From: Hexactinellida sp. DTS-2022
Taxonomy: Eukaryota; Porifera; Hexactinellida
Length of the DNA: 64,000 bases
Assembly (NCBI GenBank): GCA_028753945.1
Contig: JAPNXP010000003.1
Coordinates: 4,154,001-4,218,000 of the forward strand
Direction: 5' to 3'
This document shows positions 34,288 through 44,530 of the stretch, in pieces; within the stretch, counting starts at the first letter, position 1; each line of letters begins with the position of its first letter. The notes under the pieces are model-generated. The model had not been told where the DNA came from and did no database searches. It saw only the letters and a program-made list of their open reading frames with translations. A program made the position numbers and the translations under genes.

Positions 34288-35190
34288 TCCTTATAACAAC
34301 CTAAAGCTGGGGTCCTCGGATCTAAATATACTGATTAAGGGGCCACAATTGAAAGAGGTTGGGATTCCCTGCTCTGCTACAATTATGCTGTACAGTAGAA
34401 TTTGCTAAATGTCACTCTATACAACGGTCATTTGTACATAGGCTAGCGGCCAGTTAAAGAATTCCTAATGATTTCCCGTAATATGATCAACCTGTGTATT
34501 AGGCCTTCGAAAGTTACGTAACTCTTCCAAGGGGAGAAGGATTACAGAACACTTTCATGTATTTCTTTTAGCTATTAATATAACCATAAGCTATTCTTAT
34601 GGTGCAGCTGAAATGAATAAAGCTATTAATATGAGAATTTGAATTTCCCAAACAAATTAGATCGTGTAACATTCTTATTAATAGAGAATTTCGAGATTTA
34701 TAAATATAAATGATTAGTTTCAAGGTGTATTAAGGCCGTCAATTGAGGTGTGAAGGGCCGAACCATCGCAAAGCGACCGAGACCGAAGGGCTCGTTTGAT
34801 TAAATCACAGATAATAATTTGATTTCTAAATAGTATTTAATATGTAGGAGCTTTTTGATCAAATTTGCAATCGTTGGGTATTATGCTTGTCACAATTTCT
34901 ATGTGTTTTATAAATCACTAATTCAAATTATGGCTATTTTTCCCCCGTTATAAATTAATCTAATACAAATAAGGAGTAAATACAGAATATCGCTGAGGTA
35001 TACAGATATAATGATTATACAAATACTAAAGCTATTACAATACATACTATATAAAATTGCCAAAGATAGATTGTTTCTTGGGGTATTAGAAAAGCATGAA
35101 ATTAGGACAATATTTACATTTATAACACAAACAAGTATAACTAAGAAACACAGAATATTAGTCCTCTATTGGGGCTGTTTCATGTAACCA
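34288..35190. other. Intergenic stretch with transposon scraps
   Basis: A hAT-like end is visible near 34310-34375 (CAGAGCAGGGAATCCCAACC on the minus strand) and a pogo-like CAGTAGAATTTGCTAAATGT near 34396. A GC-hairpin fragment lies at 34758-34795. The rest is AT-rich without recognisable genes; the last part is probably the 3' UTR of the membrane-protein gene. Confidence 0.45.
34758..34795 (-). repeat. Fragment of the GC-hairpin repeat family
   Basis: On the minus strand it reads ACGAGCCCTTCGGTCTCGGT then CGCTTTGCGATGG. It is the left end of the blocks at 37789, 38318 and 41763, with the loop changed from TTC to TTT. Confidence 0.75.
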
Positions 35191-35193
35191 CAC

Positions 35194-37104
35194 CTAAATA
35201 CGGTGGATGCAGTAGAGTAGCGAAACTTGGATAAATAGCGTAACTAAGAACACAGCTATGCAGAATAAAATAGGCCACACCGGATTGTAGTAGCAAACTA
35301 TGGTAAACTGACAAAAATTACTAGCATAATTATTTGGTTCAAAAATGATTGCATCCAAATCAGCTAAGTTTGCATGAGTGAAATGGGAAAATGGAACTTC
35401 GTTTTTTATCAGGTCGATACTTCTAGTTACGTTCAGGACACAGAAATTAGTAACATTTGATAATGCAAAAATAAAATACATGCCAGTAGTTTTTATGTCA
35501 TAAGTACCTTGTGAATAATTTAGTACTTCATTTGAGGATTCACAAAAGGAAAGATAATTTGAAGTTTCAGAAGGAAATATCAGTTCTACGCCCAATTCAT
35601 TTTCAACAGCAGTTCCATTGAGAGAAGAGTAGCAGTATTTAGAGACAGTAGAATTTTTAGGAATCCAGGTAATTGTATAATGATGAATACTATATTGTGT
35701 TGTGAGGGATTGCTTGAGTGGTTTATGAAACATTAAACCTTTTAAGTCTGGTGAACACTCTCGATAGTTAACAAACGCACAATCATTTAGAATGACATTA
35801 TCGAGCATGTAGTAATCACCAGGTAGAAGATTGACATCCTGCTTCGAATATTGAATCATAAGTGGAGTCAGAAATACCGAAAAGCAAACGCTAGCGGTTA
35901 TAATTAGTATCACATAGGATGCCCGGTGTATTTTGTTTTTGTTCTTATAATAGATTTGGTGCAGATGGTCCTGATTAGAGAAAACAGGTTTATCGGGCAA
36001 TAACTGCTCTCTGGTGACGTCACTAGTTCGGAACCCGGAGTATTTAACCTTAGTTCTGTCTCGGAATACCAACCAAGCAGTGACTAGGAATATCGAGTAT
36101 AGGATGCTGGGAAGAATTGATATGATCGAGATGAATACGAGAATAGCAAGTGTAGCATACATAATAGGATTAAATGAAGCAAAGGTGACCTGTCCGGCGA
36201 TAAAACAAATTATAACACCAGACAAACTACCGGTAGCATTTAGAAGAGTCAACAAGTAAGTTCCCCAGGCAGCTACCTTCATCAGCTTATAGGCTCGTAT
36301 CTTATCTGCGTATCTCTCCCATTCTAGAAAACTGGTATGCAAATGTGTTATAAACTCAATTATGCGTTGGTGTACGATAATTATACACATTCTCATAAAT
36401 GCACATACCGTAAATACCCGAGTGAATAGATCGATTCCGTGGACATTAGTAACAATGAAATAGGCGTTGTATCTTGTAATATAACCATACAGGAATGGGA
36501 ATGTCTGAACCTGGATGATATATTGGCAAAACTCCAAACAGAGTACATACCCCATTCTTGCTATTATTAATATTACTAGGATATTGAGCTGCACTTTCTT
36601 ACCTTTAAAGTAATTAGCTATCTGTAGCAATAGAGTCACTCCGAATAATACTATTCCTTCCTGACATGACTGAGCGATAGCGCCTGCGAGATAACCCATT
36701 AATTTCTCATTTCTCCATTCGTGACTAATGACATAGACAGACGTGTAGACGAGGGAAATAGTATTGAAGACACAGAAACCAAACATGCACAGGATGATTC
36801 CCACGAAAATTTGGAAATGTTGGTAGTAGGCAGTAATGACTCTGTTTTCATCATGCTCACACCCCCTTATACAGTTATTAACGATATATCTGTACTTAAA
36901 CACCTGGCCTATCAACTGACCTGCTAGTCGGATAGTGACTGGTATAAGCAGTAAGCATAGCAGGGAGCTTATCACTGCGCAAATTATAAATATCGGAGTG
37001 TATATCTTGGGAACACATCCAGCAGATACAAATACTAGAATTTGTTGGACAAGGTTATAAATCATTTCACAATATTCACAAGCAATTATTTGAATAACAA
37101 TCAT
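35194..37104 (-). CDS. Multipass membrane protein of unknown function (636 aa)
   Basis: I do not recognise the family. Hydrophobic segments suggest eight or nine membrane spans: about 37-60 (IFIICAVISSLLCLLLIPVT), 98-125, 135-163, 173-197, 226-245, 273-305, 311-347, 398-420 and, near the C-terminus, 610-633 (WPILFCIAVFLVTLFIQVSL). Between the last two spans lies a roughly 190-residue loop with several N-glycosylation sequons (NSTV, NGTA, NYSQ, NVTN, NVTR) and many Cys, so it is probably extracellular or luminal. A receptor or transporter at the cell surface is plausible. The size and span count recall STRA6-like receptors, but no signature motif was found, so this is only a thought. The frame is intact and intronless. 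It stands alone between repeats, inside a large inverted repeat. Confidence 0.8.
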   Translation of the reverse strand: MIVIQIIACEYCEMIYNLVQQILVFVSAGCVPKIYTPIFIICAVISSLLCLLLIPVTIRLAGQLIGQVFKYRYIVNNCIRGCEHDENRVITAYYQHFQIFVGIILCMFGFCVFNTISLVYTSVYVISHEWRNEKLMGYLAGAIAQSCQEGIVLFGVTLLLQIANYFKGKKVQLNILVILIIARMGYVLCLEFCQYIIQVQTFPFLYGYITRYNAYFIVTNVHGIDLFTRVFTVCAFMRMCIIIVHQRIIEFITHLHTSFLEWERYADKIRAYKLMKVAAWGTYLLTLLNATGSLSGVIICFIAGQVTFASFNPIMYATLAILVFISIISILPSILYSIFLVTAWLVFRDRTKVKYSGFRTSDVTREQLLPDKPVFSNQDHLHQIYYKNKNKIHRASYVILIITASVCFSVFLTPLMIQYSKQDVNLLPGDYYMLDNVILNDCAFVNYRECSPDLKGLMFHKPLKQSLTTQYSIHHYTITWIPKNSTVSKYCYSSLNGTAVENELGVELIFPSETSNYLSFCESSNEVLNYSQGTYDIKTTGMYFIFALSNVTNFCVLNVTRSIDLIKNEVPFSHFTHANLADLDAIIFEPNNYASNFCQFTIVCYYNPVWPILFCIAVFLVTLFIQVSLLYCIHRI

Positions 37105-37282
37105 TAGAATTATGCAGCTTTACTATAAGAAGATTCTATAAGCATACTATCTAAGTTGAAAGTTGATACTAGTAGGCAACTTTAGTAGCCACTTTACACT
37201 CACATAATTCTTTTTCCACTAGTTAATGCAATTTAATTCTTACTAGCGCGCTTCGCTTGCTAGGTCGCTTCGCGGCAGACAC

Positions 37283-37319
37283 AACCACACACCAACCGCT
37301 TTGCGGTTGGTGTGTGGTT
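37283..37319. repeat. Perfect 17-bp-arm hairpin with TTT loop
   Basis: Left arm AACCACACACCAACCGC, loop TTT, right arm GCGGTTGGTGTGTGGTT: all 17 pairs match. It belongs with the GC-TTC-GC hairpins nearby, with the same GC-TTY-GC top and a different stem. Confidence 0.9.
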
Positions 37320-37362
37320 TATATACTCCTAATATTGATTATAAAGCGTAAATAGGCCTTAA

Positions 37363-37475
37363 GCGAAAATATTGTAAGCCAAACTGTAATTCTGTCCTGT
37401 AAATCCTGTGAAATTTTGCCCGATTAAGCGGAGAAACCGATTAACCTGTGGCTCTATTAAGCGGAGTTGACTGTA
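37363..37475 (+). mobile_element. Solo right end of the Mutator-like element family
   Basis: Closely matches 19100-19213 (AATATTGTAAGCCAAACTGT, AATCCTGTGAAATTTTG, GCGGAGTTGACTGTA). It has no transposase nearby. After the terminal GACTGTA comes ATTAG rather than TTAA. Confidence 0.82.
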
Positions 37476-37788
37476 ATTAGAAATGTCGATTTTACAAAAT
37501 CAACTAATAAAAAATGTTGATTTTATAAAATCGACATATTTTATTCGTTGATTTTGCAAAATCACCCTGGAATATTTTTTCATTCAAGTAAAAAAATTCT
37601 TCATAAAAGTCGGTATATACTTGGATGAAGCGAATTCTGAACAAAATGCAATACAACCCAGGCTTATCCGAGTAATATAGCCAAAGTCGAACACTTGTTT
37701 TAGTTCCGTTGATTCATGTTGATTTTGTAAAATCAACATTTAACAAAATCGACATAACATATACACATATATAGGTTTGTGTTTTAAT

Positions 37789-37900
37789 AGTACGAGCCCT
37801 TCGGTGTCGGTCGCTTCGCGACTTTTGTTCGTTCGTGTTAGACACTACGTGATACAATTAACGGCCGCTTCGCGGCCTTTCCCTCCCCAAAAGCAATCAC
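37789..37900 (+). repeat. GC-hairpin repeat block A
   Basis: Starts TACGAGCCCTTCGGTGTCGG, with stem-loops GTCGC-TTC-GCGAC and GGCCGC-TTC-GCGGCC. Compared with blocks B and C it lacks the segment between the two GTCGCTTCGCGAC hairpins, as if deleted by recombination between them. Confidence 0.88.
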
Positions 37901-38099
37901 ATTAATAATGAGTTTTAATAGCTCAATAAATTTCAGTTGCACGATAAGAAAGCTCTAATCAAAATGATACTAAAAGAAAAACAGGCAATAGAATAGACAA
38001 ATTATTGATTGGTTAAACGAATTTATTTTCAATCAATCAGATTGCAGCCTCATAAAATATTTCTATTATGCACAATCTATTTATACTAATTGATGAAAT

Positions 38100-38316
38100 C
38101 TGCTAATCCATACTAACAAACCCTCGAATTTAATTGGCTAACAAATTTTGTCACCTTCAAATGTGAATATTTCTCTTCAAAAACCAATAGATCGTTGTCG
38201 CAGTACAAAATCACCCCTGTATACAAATTTTCAGCATTCTGGGACTCGTAGTCTTTCCAATCAATTCTGGACAAACACACAAACAAACAAACACACAACA
38301 ATTCCTCTTTTAATAT
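38100..38316 (+). repeat. 3' part of a dispersed retroposon-like repeat
   Basis: AATAGATCGTTGTCGCAGTA through GGACTCGTAGTCTTTCC, then ACAAACAAACAAACACAC and TTCCTCTTTTAATATACGAG. It matches 39085-39225, and the CA-rich, TTTAATATA-type end resembles LINE/SINE 3' tails. GC-hairpin block B follows at once. Confidence 0.7.
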
Positions 38317-38317
38317 A

Positions 38318-38455
38318 CGAGCCCTTCGGTCTCGATCGCTTCGCGACGGATCACTCTCTCACAAAGGTCGCTTCGCGACCTTTGTTCGTTCGTATTAGAC
38401 ACTTCGCAAAACAATTAACGGCCGCTTCGCGGCCTTACTCTCCTCAAATATAACT
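38318..38455 (+). repeat. GC-hairpin repeat block B
   Basis: Three stem-loops: ATCGC-TTC-GCGA, AAAGGTCGC-TTC-GCGACCTTT and GGCCGC-TTC-GCGGCC. The middle stem has GG/CC where block C has AG/CT, a matched change in both arms. Confidence 0.88.
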
Positions 38456-38624
38456 CATATTAAATAAGTTAAGCCTGTGACTGGTAAATTACACGTACTC
38501 AATTCAGTATGCTGCTATTTGGGACCCCAGTATGTCAAGTAATTAATTAATTAATTCATGTTATTTACTAACCCAGGATTTTAACAGCATAGTAGTAAAT
38601 TGTTTGTAAATAGTTGAATTACTT

Positions 38625-39225
38625 TGATAGTAATATTATGCTTATGTGATTGACGTAAGCTAAATACATCATAGAAATAAACTGATGGAAGCCAAACTGG
38701 ATTAATCAAGTATGCAATTTCGGAAATAATGTAGGTGAGATTAAATCATCAAACCTCAATATGTGCAATGACGCATCAATTGTAGGTTACATTTTTGTTA
38801 TTGCCTGGTTCAGATTAAATGCGAAAATTATAAAAATTTCTAGAGACATGCAACACATTCTGTTTTATAACGTGCCCAAAATTGTTTGACGATTGAATCA
38901 AAAATGTAAGAGCTAAATCCAAATTAGTTCGTACGTGACGTTACAATCCCATAAACCGGTATACGTGTGTCTCATTGTATGTTGTGTCATCATCTAAAAT
39001 TGTGGGCGAATCGAATAAAAACTGAAAGAGTTATCCCAAATATGTGCCTTTATGACGTCATAATCCCGTTATTTCGCTTAGAAAACCAATAGATCGTTGT
39101 CGCAGTACAAAATTACCCATGTATGCCAATTTTCAGCTTTATAGGACTCGTAGTCTTTCCTATTAATTCTGGACAAACACACACACAAACACATAACAAT
39201 TCCTCTTTTAATATACAGATAGATA
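38625..39225 (+). repeat. Dispersed repeat, longer copy (about 600 bp)
   Basis: GATAGTAATATTATGCTTAT..., AATTTCGGAAATAATGTAGG, TTTCTAGAGACATGCAACAC, ending CCTCTTTTAATATACAGATA. A direct copy of its first 420 bp is at 42570-42995 and of its last 140 bp at 38100-38316. A 3' tail shared by 5'-shortened copies suggests a LINE-like or SINE-like element; no ORF is seen. Confidence 0.75.
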
Positions 39226-39236
39226 ATATAGCATAT

Positions 39237-39600
39237 ACCTTATTATAGGAAATTAACGCGCCATGATATTAACGCGAAGGAAATTAACGCTCCATGAAAT
39301 TAACGCGAATTGGAGCTGAACATTTTCAAATACATGAAATTAACGCGAATAAATTTTATAAAAAAATTTCAGGATTATTAATCTCCTTATTGAATACTAT
39401 TATTGTGCCCAAATAGGCTTCCAATCTGCTTGATAGACATTGTATATCCTTTCAAACAAGTTGCACATCTGAAAATATGTAGCTCGGAAGTTTGTCCATC
39501 CATTGTATAATTTTGCTAAATAGCAGGAAATTAAGGTCATGAAAATTAACACTCCATGAAATTAACGCGATTTAGAAATGTTAATTTCCTATAATAAGGT
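39237..39600. mobile_element. MITE with 21-bp inverted ends
   Basis: Ends ACCTTATTATAGGAAATTAA and the exact inverse at 39580-39600. The interior repeats GAAATTAACGCG. No target duplication is seen (flanks AGCATAT and TGCTTAG). Non-coding. Confidence 0.75.
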
Positions 39601-39709
39601 TGCTTAGAGCATTGGTTCCCAACCTGGGGTCCACAGGATGTATTACGGACAATGGGAGGGGGTCCACAGAATGTCTAATATTTACTATAGAAGGCCACGA
39701 TTGAAAAAA
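39601..39709. mobile_element. hAT-type terminus fragment
   Basis: TTGGTTCCCAACCTGGGGTC is the common form of a hAT MITE end. The other end is not seen: hairpin H10 begins right after. Confidence 0.4.
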
Positions 39710-39825
39710 ATCCAAAATTGCAGCCTGTGCCGACGCATGTTCCTTGGGAGCACTATATTTTGGCTGTGGTTTATTGATAGTGCCTCCAAAGGAACATGCT
39801 GTCGGCACAAGCTGCAATTTTGGAT
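39710..39825 (+). repeat. Hairpin H, copy 10
   Basis: Left GCAGCCTGTGCCGACGC, right GTCGGCACAAGCTGC, one mismatch. Confidence 0.88.
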
Positions 39826-40250
39826 TTTCTTTCGCCATGTCATCATCACTATGAAGGTGTTAACTTATTTCAAAAAGGTGTTACAGAAGGCAACGACCCT
39901 TATTGAGTTGTAAGTTTCGTTTTTGATCACTTCATTCTAGAGATATTCAAGTTTGAGTAGAATATAATAGCTGATGACTCAGCATTTTTTATGTAAGTGT
40001 TGGGTCATCACCCAACATCAACTAACCCATTTTAAATATCGAATTAACAAAATTGTAAAAACACATTTTTTTGACGATGTCATAATCACCTCAAGGTGTC
40101 AGGACCCACTTGTATAGGTGGCACGTGCCATAAGGACCAATTGATAAATTGAAAGTTTGTTTCTATCTTGAATCATCTCTGAAATTAATGAAATTTAGCT
40201 AATTAGTATAAATATTTAAGTAATTTATAATTATTTAACACCATTATTAT

Positions 40251-41478
40251 TAGGGCTGAAACGAATATTCGAAATGTAACGAACGAACATTTTTCTAAGC
40301 GAAAAAATATTCGAATATTCGTTCGTTTGGATGACTAAGCATTAAATCAATTTTATGAGAGAAAATACATTGGAAAATAGGTTTTGACAATGTGACAATG
40401 GTATATTAATAGTTACAAAATGTATTATACACAAGTTAACTCGTAATCAGCTAATTTAAGTAGGGATTTATATTTATATATCTCTAAGGCAGGGGTCGGC
40501 AACCTTTTGAACCTACGGGCCAGATTGATTAATTTACCGCATTAGTCGGGCCAAGCGATTTACCATCCTTTAGTCTTACTCCGAATTGTTCCATTGTAGA
40601 ATTGTTGATAATGAGAAAATTTGAATTGACATATAACAATAATGTTACCACACTATAATTTATAAAAATATTGTTCACCCTCCCTCTTCCGAACCTCGCT
40701 AGTCCGAACAGCAGATCCAAAATTATAATTCGTAAAATTTGGAATTTTTTTGAACATTACATTGGAATTGTGAAAAAATGTCTTAGAGAAGTATTTGGGT
40801 AGTACATTAAATGTCGAATATAAGCACACCGGTTATAAGAACATATCGGATCTAAGAACACTATTTGGAAAACGGTTGACATTTACCCTATATAATTTAT
40901 GTCAGTTATAAGAACATGCCAGTTATAAGCACATTAAGTGCAGTTCCCGATGATGTGCTTATACCCGGCATCCAACCTACCATGTTAACTGTTTAGTTAG
41001 GATTTAAAAGCTCTGGACTGTATGGTTTGGATTATCAAGAATTCAGGATCTCATTTATAGAAGCTTATATAATCATATTAGTTGACTATTCCATACAAAT
41101 TCACAAATAGGAACAGATTTTTTTAAATCGGAACACCTCTCTTCCGGATAGCTAGGGACTAGGGTGTACTGTATTTGGATTTATTTGAATGAACAAATCG
41201 GAGGTCATGATGAGCATATTTATAGAGAGCAGCGGGCCGGAACATTTCGCCTCGCGGGCCAGATCTGGCCCGCGGGCCGGGGGTTGCCGACCCCTGCTCT
41301 AAGGTATACAAAAGTATAGTTGTTGTAGTCAAAGTAGTCAAGGAATAACTGTTTTTAATCTAATATTCATCCAAACGAATATTCGTTTCGAAACGAATAT
41401 TCGTTTGCAAACGAACGAATATTCGTTCAATCATTTCGAACGAATATTCGAATATTCGGTATATTCGTTTCAGCCCTA
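40251..41478. mobile_element. hAT element in array module R1, with nested hAT
   Basis: ATTATTAT is duplicated at 40243-40250 and 41479-41486. Ends are TAGGGCTGAAACGAATATTC and its inverse. Uninterrupted R1 copies elsewhere (for example near 53298, ACACCATTATTATATACAGC) show the empty site. No transposase frame is visible; subterminal regions are rich in CGAATATTCG. Confidence 0.93.
40490..41296. mobile_element. Nested hAT MITE, CAGGGGTCGGCAACC ends
   Basis: CTCTAAGG is duplicated exactly at 40482-40489 and 41297-41304. Ends CAGGGGTCGGCAACC and GGTTGCCGACCCCTG, with GGCCCGCGGGCC-rich subterminal sequence typical of hAT/Charlie-like MITEs. 807 bp. Internal TATAAGCACA / TTATAAGAACA repeats and a CGGAACACC segment may be further old inserts. 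Not coding. Confidence 0.93.
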
Positions 41479-41762
41479 ATTATTATATACAGCAAAATAA
41501 ATTAAGTTCAATTATTTGCAATTATTATTAATTTAAATTGAATTTCACTATAATATTTGAATTCCACGTACTCGATAACCCCAATAATCCAATTGGAACC
41601 GTCTATAAGTTAAATACAAAAGGAATTAATTATAATTAATTACGTCAGTACATTAATTGTGCAAGAATATTCTCGCCGAAATATATATAATCACTTAATC
41701 TGTCGTTGTTGTGGAATGTAAAATCTTAACTGTTCTATCATAAACCATCTTGAGTTTAATGC

Positions 41763-41910
41763 CACGAGCCCTTCGGTCTCGGTCGCTTCGCGACGGATTA
41801 CTCTCTCACAAAAGTCGCTTCGCGACTTTTGTTCGTTCGTCTTAGGCACTACGCAATACAATTAACGGCCGCTTCGCGGCCTTTCCCTCCCCAAAAGCAA
41901 TAATATTAAT
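41763..41910 (+). repeat. GC-hairpin repeat block C
   Basis: CACGAGCCCTTCGGTCTCGG, then stem-loops GTCGC-TTC-GCGAC, CAAAAGTCGC-TTC-GCGACTTTTG and GGCCGC-TTC-GCGGCC, ending CCTCCCCAAAAGCAATA. It shares its right flank (ATTAAT.ATGAGTT) with block A. Confidence 0.88.
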
Positions 41911-42185
41911 GATGAGTTCACCTGTGCCGTGCCTAAAATTCATTTTTGGTTTTGATTAGTTACTGTAATTTGTTTTGGGAAATTATGTTTGTAAGTTATT
42001 CTCATTGCTCATTAGTTAATAATTATTAGTTAATTAATAGCTCAATAATTCTTAAGGGTAGCTCGTTCAGCTATATTAAAACGTTAGCTTGTTAGCTCAA
42101 ATAAATTGAGACATGTGTTGGTAAATTATACGCAATTAGTTAATTTCAGTAAATTGCAAAGTAATTTACCAACTCTGGATTTAAT
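41911..42185. other. AT-rich stretch, nothing recognised
   Basis: No ORF or repeat could be assigned between block C and the 81-bp hairpin. Confidence 0.4.
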
Positions 42186-42266
42186 CTCTGCATAATAATG
42201 GTTTAAAGATGAGAATAAGACCGCTTCGCGGTCTTATTCTCACCATTAAACCATTATTATGCAGAG
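42186..42266. repeat. 81-bp near-perfect hairpin with GC-TTC-GC tip
   Basis: Outer arms CTCTGCATAATAATGGTTTA pair with the inverse ending at 42266. An inner stem TGAGAATAAGACCGC pairs with GCGGTCTTATTCTCA around a TTC loop. Only a 3-base internal mismatch (AGA opposite CCA) interrupts. Confidence 0.92.
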
Positions 42267-42569
42267 GTACATTCAGGGTTGCAAACTATTTGATTTAATA
42301 GTAATAAACATTTATACATCCCTCCATAACTATATATATTTTGTAGGAGCTGGGTTAGTGAATTATTTAATTTAATTGATAGGAATAATTAACATAATAA
42401 ATCTCATCGTTAAGCAGAACCAAAATCTTAGATTACTTAATTAACTTAATTCATTTCTAGTAGAAATCCATTGATAGTCTTATTATACGTAGAAGCCAAT
42501 ATAGGTGTAATAAATAAACAATGCATTAGAGACTCTAAGCGCGCATTCTTGTTAACAAAACAAATCAGA

Positions 42570-42995
42570 TTGATAGTAATATTAAGCATACTTATGTCAT
42601 TGACGTAATCTAAATGCATCACGAATAGAAACAAACTGATGGAAGCCAAACTGGATTAATCAAGTATGCAATTTCGGAAATATTGTAGGTGAAGATTAAA
42701 TCATAAACCTCAATATATGCAATGATGCAGCAATTGGAGGTTACATTTTTGTTATTGCCTGGCTCAGAGTAAAAGCGAAAATTATAAAAATTTCTAGAGA
42801 CATGCAATACATTCTGTTTTATAATGTGACAAAATTATTTGTCGATTGAAACAAAAGTGTAAGAGCTGTATCCAAATTAGTTCCTACGTGACGTCACATT
42901 CCCATAAATTGGTATACGTGTGTCTCATTGCATGTTGTGTTATTATCGAAAATTGTGGGCGAATCGAATAAAAACTGAATGAATTATTCTAAGTA
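42570..42995 (+). repeat. Dispersed repeat, second copy
   Basis: Direct copy of 38625-39045 (GCCAAACTGGATTAATCAAG, TTATTGCCTGG), diverged by small indels. It stops where a P palindrome segment (TATTGGAATCACTGCC) begins, suggesting truncation there. Minus-strand frames here are not convincing. Confidence 0.8.
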
Positions 42996-43030
42996 TTGGA
43001 ATCACTGCCTTTATTATTTTTATTATTTTT

Positions 43031-43065
43031 ACTGTGCCGACTATACTATAGTATAGTGGCCCAGT
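43031..43065 (+). repeat. Palindrome P, single copy
   Basis: A consensus P copy with both flanking spacer types (TATTGGAATCACTGCC on the left, TTCTAATCTTACTGCC on the right), then a T-run and CTCCGTGTCGCCTC. Confidence 0.9.
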
Positions 43066-43209
43066 TCTAATCTTACTGCCTTGGATTTTTTTTTTTTTTT
43101 CTCCGTGTCGCCTCTACAGGCTAAACCATAAGTCATAGAGCTCTGAGATTTTCAGGATAGGTGTCTGGTTGTTGATTAATGTGCATCTCGTGGACCGATT
43201 TTATAATTT

Positions 43210-44150
43210 CGACTTGGGAAAAACTTTAACGGGATTTTTATCTTTTTTTTGTCCCATAAGAAAATAAATGCAATAACAAGAAAAATTTTAGAATCATTAG
43301 TATCAGAAAAGTATTTTGCAACTCATAGCTCTTCACGATCTTTTTAATCCGTCCTCATTTTCCTGAGAATTAGGCTCAAAGTTGCCACAATTCACCCTTA
43401 ACTTTCTAAAATAGAAATTTAATTAATATTCAATTATGCAAGTATTTCGTGGTTTCGATGAATAACTACTATTTATGAATAATTCAATTAGATTCAGTGT
43501 TATTTCGATTCAAGTTATTGTTGATATTATAATCACAATAAAGAATTCTAGTATATATGAATAATTAATTTACATTCAATAGCTATTAGTATACAAATCA
43601 ATTTCTGATATCATAGTTACAATAAAGTATTCTATTTATATGAATAATTCAATTTGATTCAATAGCTGCTACTATATAAATCGATTTCTAATACATAGTT
43701 GTATTAAAGTTTTCTCCTGTATGAAAATTCAATTTCACTCAAGAGTTATTCAATTTCAGAACGATTTCTGATATGCAAACAATGGATTAATGAGATGGAA
43801 TATCTATTTGTATAAATATTTGTCTATGTGTGTGCTTGGTGCCCGAAATGTATTAGAGTGTAAGGGGGGGGGGGTTTTATAAGGCATTATTAATGGAAAT
43901 ATAAATTTAATCCCATATGTCATTCTAAGTAAACAAGTATGCTGATTTCAATTTATAACTATGACAGATATACAAACAATGGATTAATGAAATGGAATAT
44001 CTATTAATTAAATGACTATTCGTCTGTGTGCGTGTTTGGTGTCCGAATTGTATTAGAGTGATAGGGGGGGGGATAAATATAACGCATTTATAATGGGAAT
44101 ATAAACTTAATCCTTTTGTCATTCTAAGTAAACAAGTATGCTGATTTCCA
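43210..44150 (-). repeat. Right arm of the large inverted repeat
   Basis: Reverse-complement counterpart of about 32899-33790: CCCATAAGAAAATAAATGC..., GTTGCCACAATTCACCCTTA, and two copies of TTGGTGCCCGAAATGTATTA-like sequence near 43840 and 44035. About 9.4 kb lie between the arms. Confidence 0.75.
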
Positions 44151-44415
44151 ATTTTTAACAGTATATTAATATTTAATGGATCAAGTAAATTAAATTAAAT
44201 TGGGAATTTGTTTACTTAACTCAACTCACAGTGGATAACATTGCTAAAATAATTAACTATTTATATAATTTATTATCTATACATAATGAATGAATGGCAT
44301 TAAACTCAAGATGGTTCAAGATAGAAATAATTTAAAATCAACAATCGTTCCTTTGTACCATACAACTTGTTAAATGAGTCTAAACACTATGAGGCGTTCA
44401 TGACATCGCGAAAAA

Positions 44416-44530
44416 ATCCAAAATTGCAGCTGTGACGACAACATGTTCCTTTGGAGGCACTATAAATAACCACCACCAAAATATAGTGCCACAAAAGGAA
44501 CATGCGTCGGCACAGGCTGCAATTTTGGAT
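44416..44530 (-). repeat. Hairpin H, copy 11, inverted
   Basis: In its own sense: left GCAGCCTGTGCCGACGC, right GTCGTCACAGCTGC; diverged arms. Confidence 0.85.

Larger units (their letters stand above)
37105..37780. other. Upstream region of the membrane-protein gene, with small hairpins
   Basis: Contains GCGCTTCGC-type hairpin bits at 37245-37275, the stem-loop at 37283, a transposon end at 37363-37475, and then several short palindromic copies of TTGATTTTGTAAAATCAACA (37490-37560, 37705-37755). No gene seen. Confidence 0.5.
39700..41765 (+). repeat. Array block 2: one H-R1 unit interrupted by a hAT element
   Basis: Hairpin 10, then R1 (39826-40250) continuing at 41479-41765 after the inserted hAT element. 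R1 reads on through TCACTTAATCTGTCGTTGTT and AACCATCTTGAGTTTAATGC. At that point the array sequence stops, and GC-hairpin block C begins where other units continue with ATTCATTCATTATG. Confidence 0.85.

Noticed and set aside
35194-37104. Firm call as STRA6 or another named receptor
   Set aside because: Only size and hydrophobic pattern suggest it; no family motif could be pointed to.
37789-41910. tRNA or bacterial-type terminator in the GC hairpins
   Set aside because: No cloverleaf or B-box promoter (GGTTCGANTC) is present, and the hairpins repeat in identical blocks.
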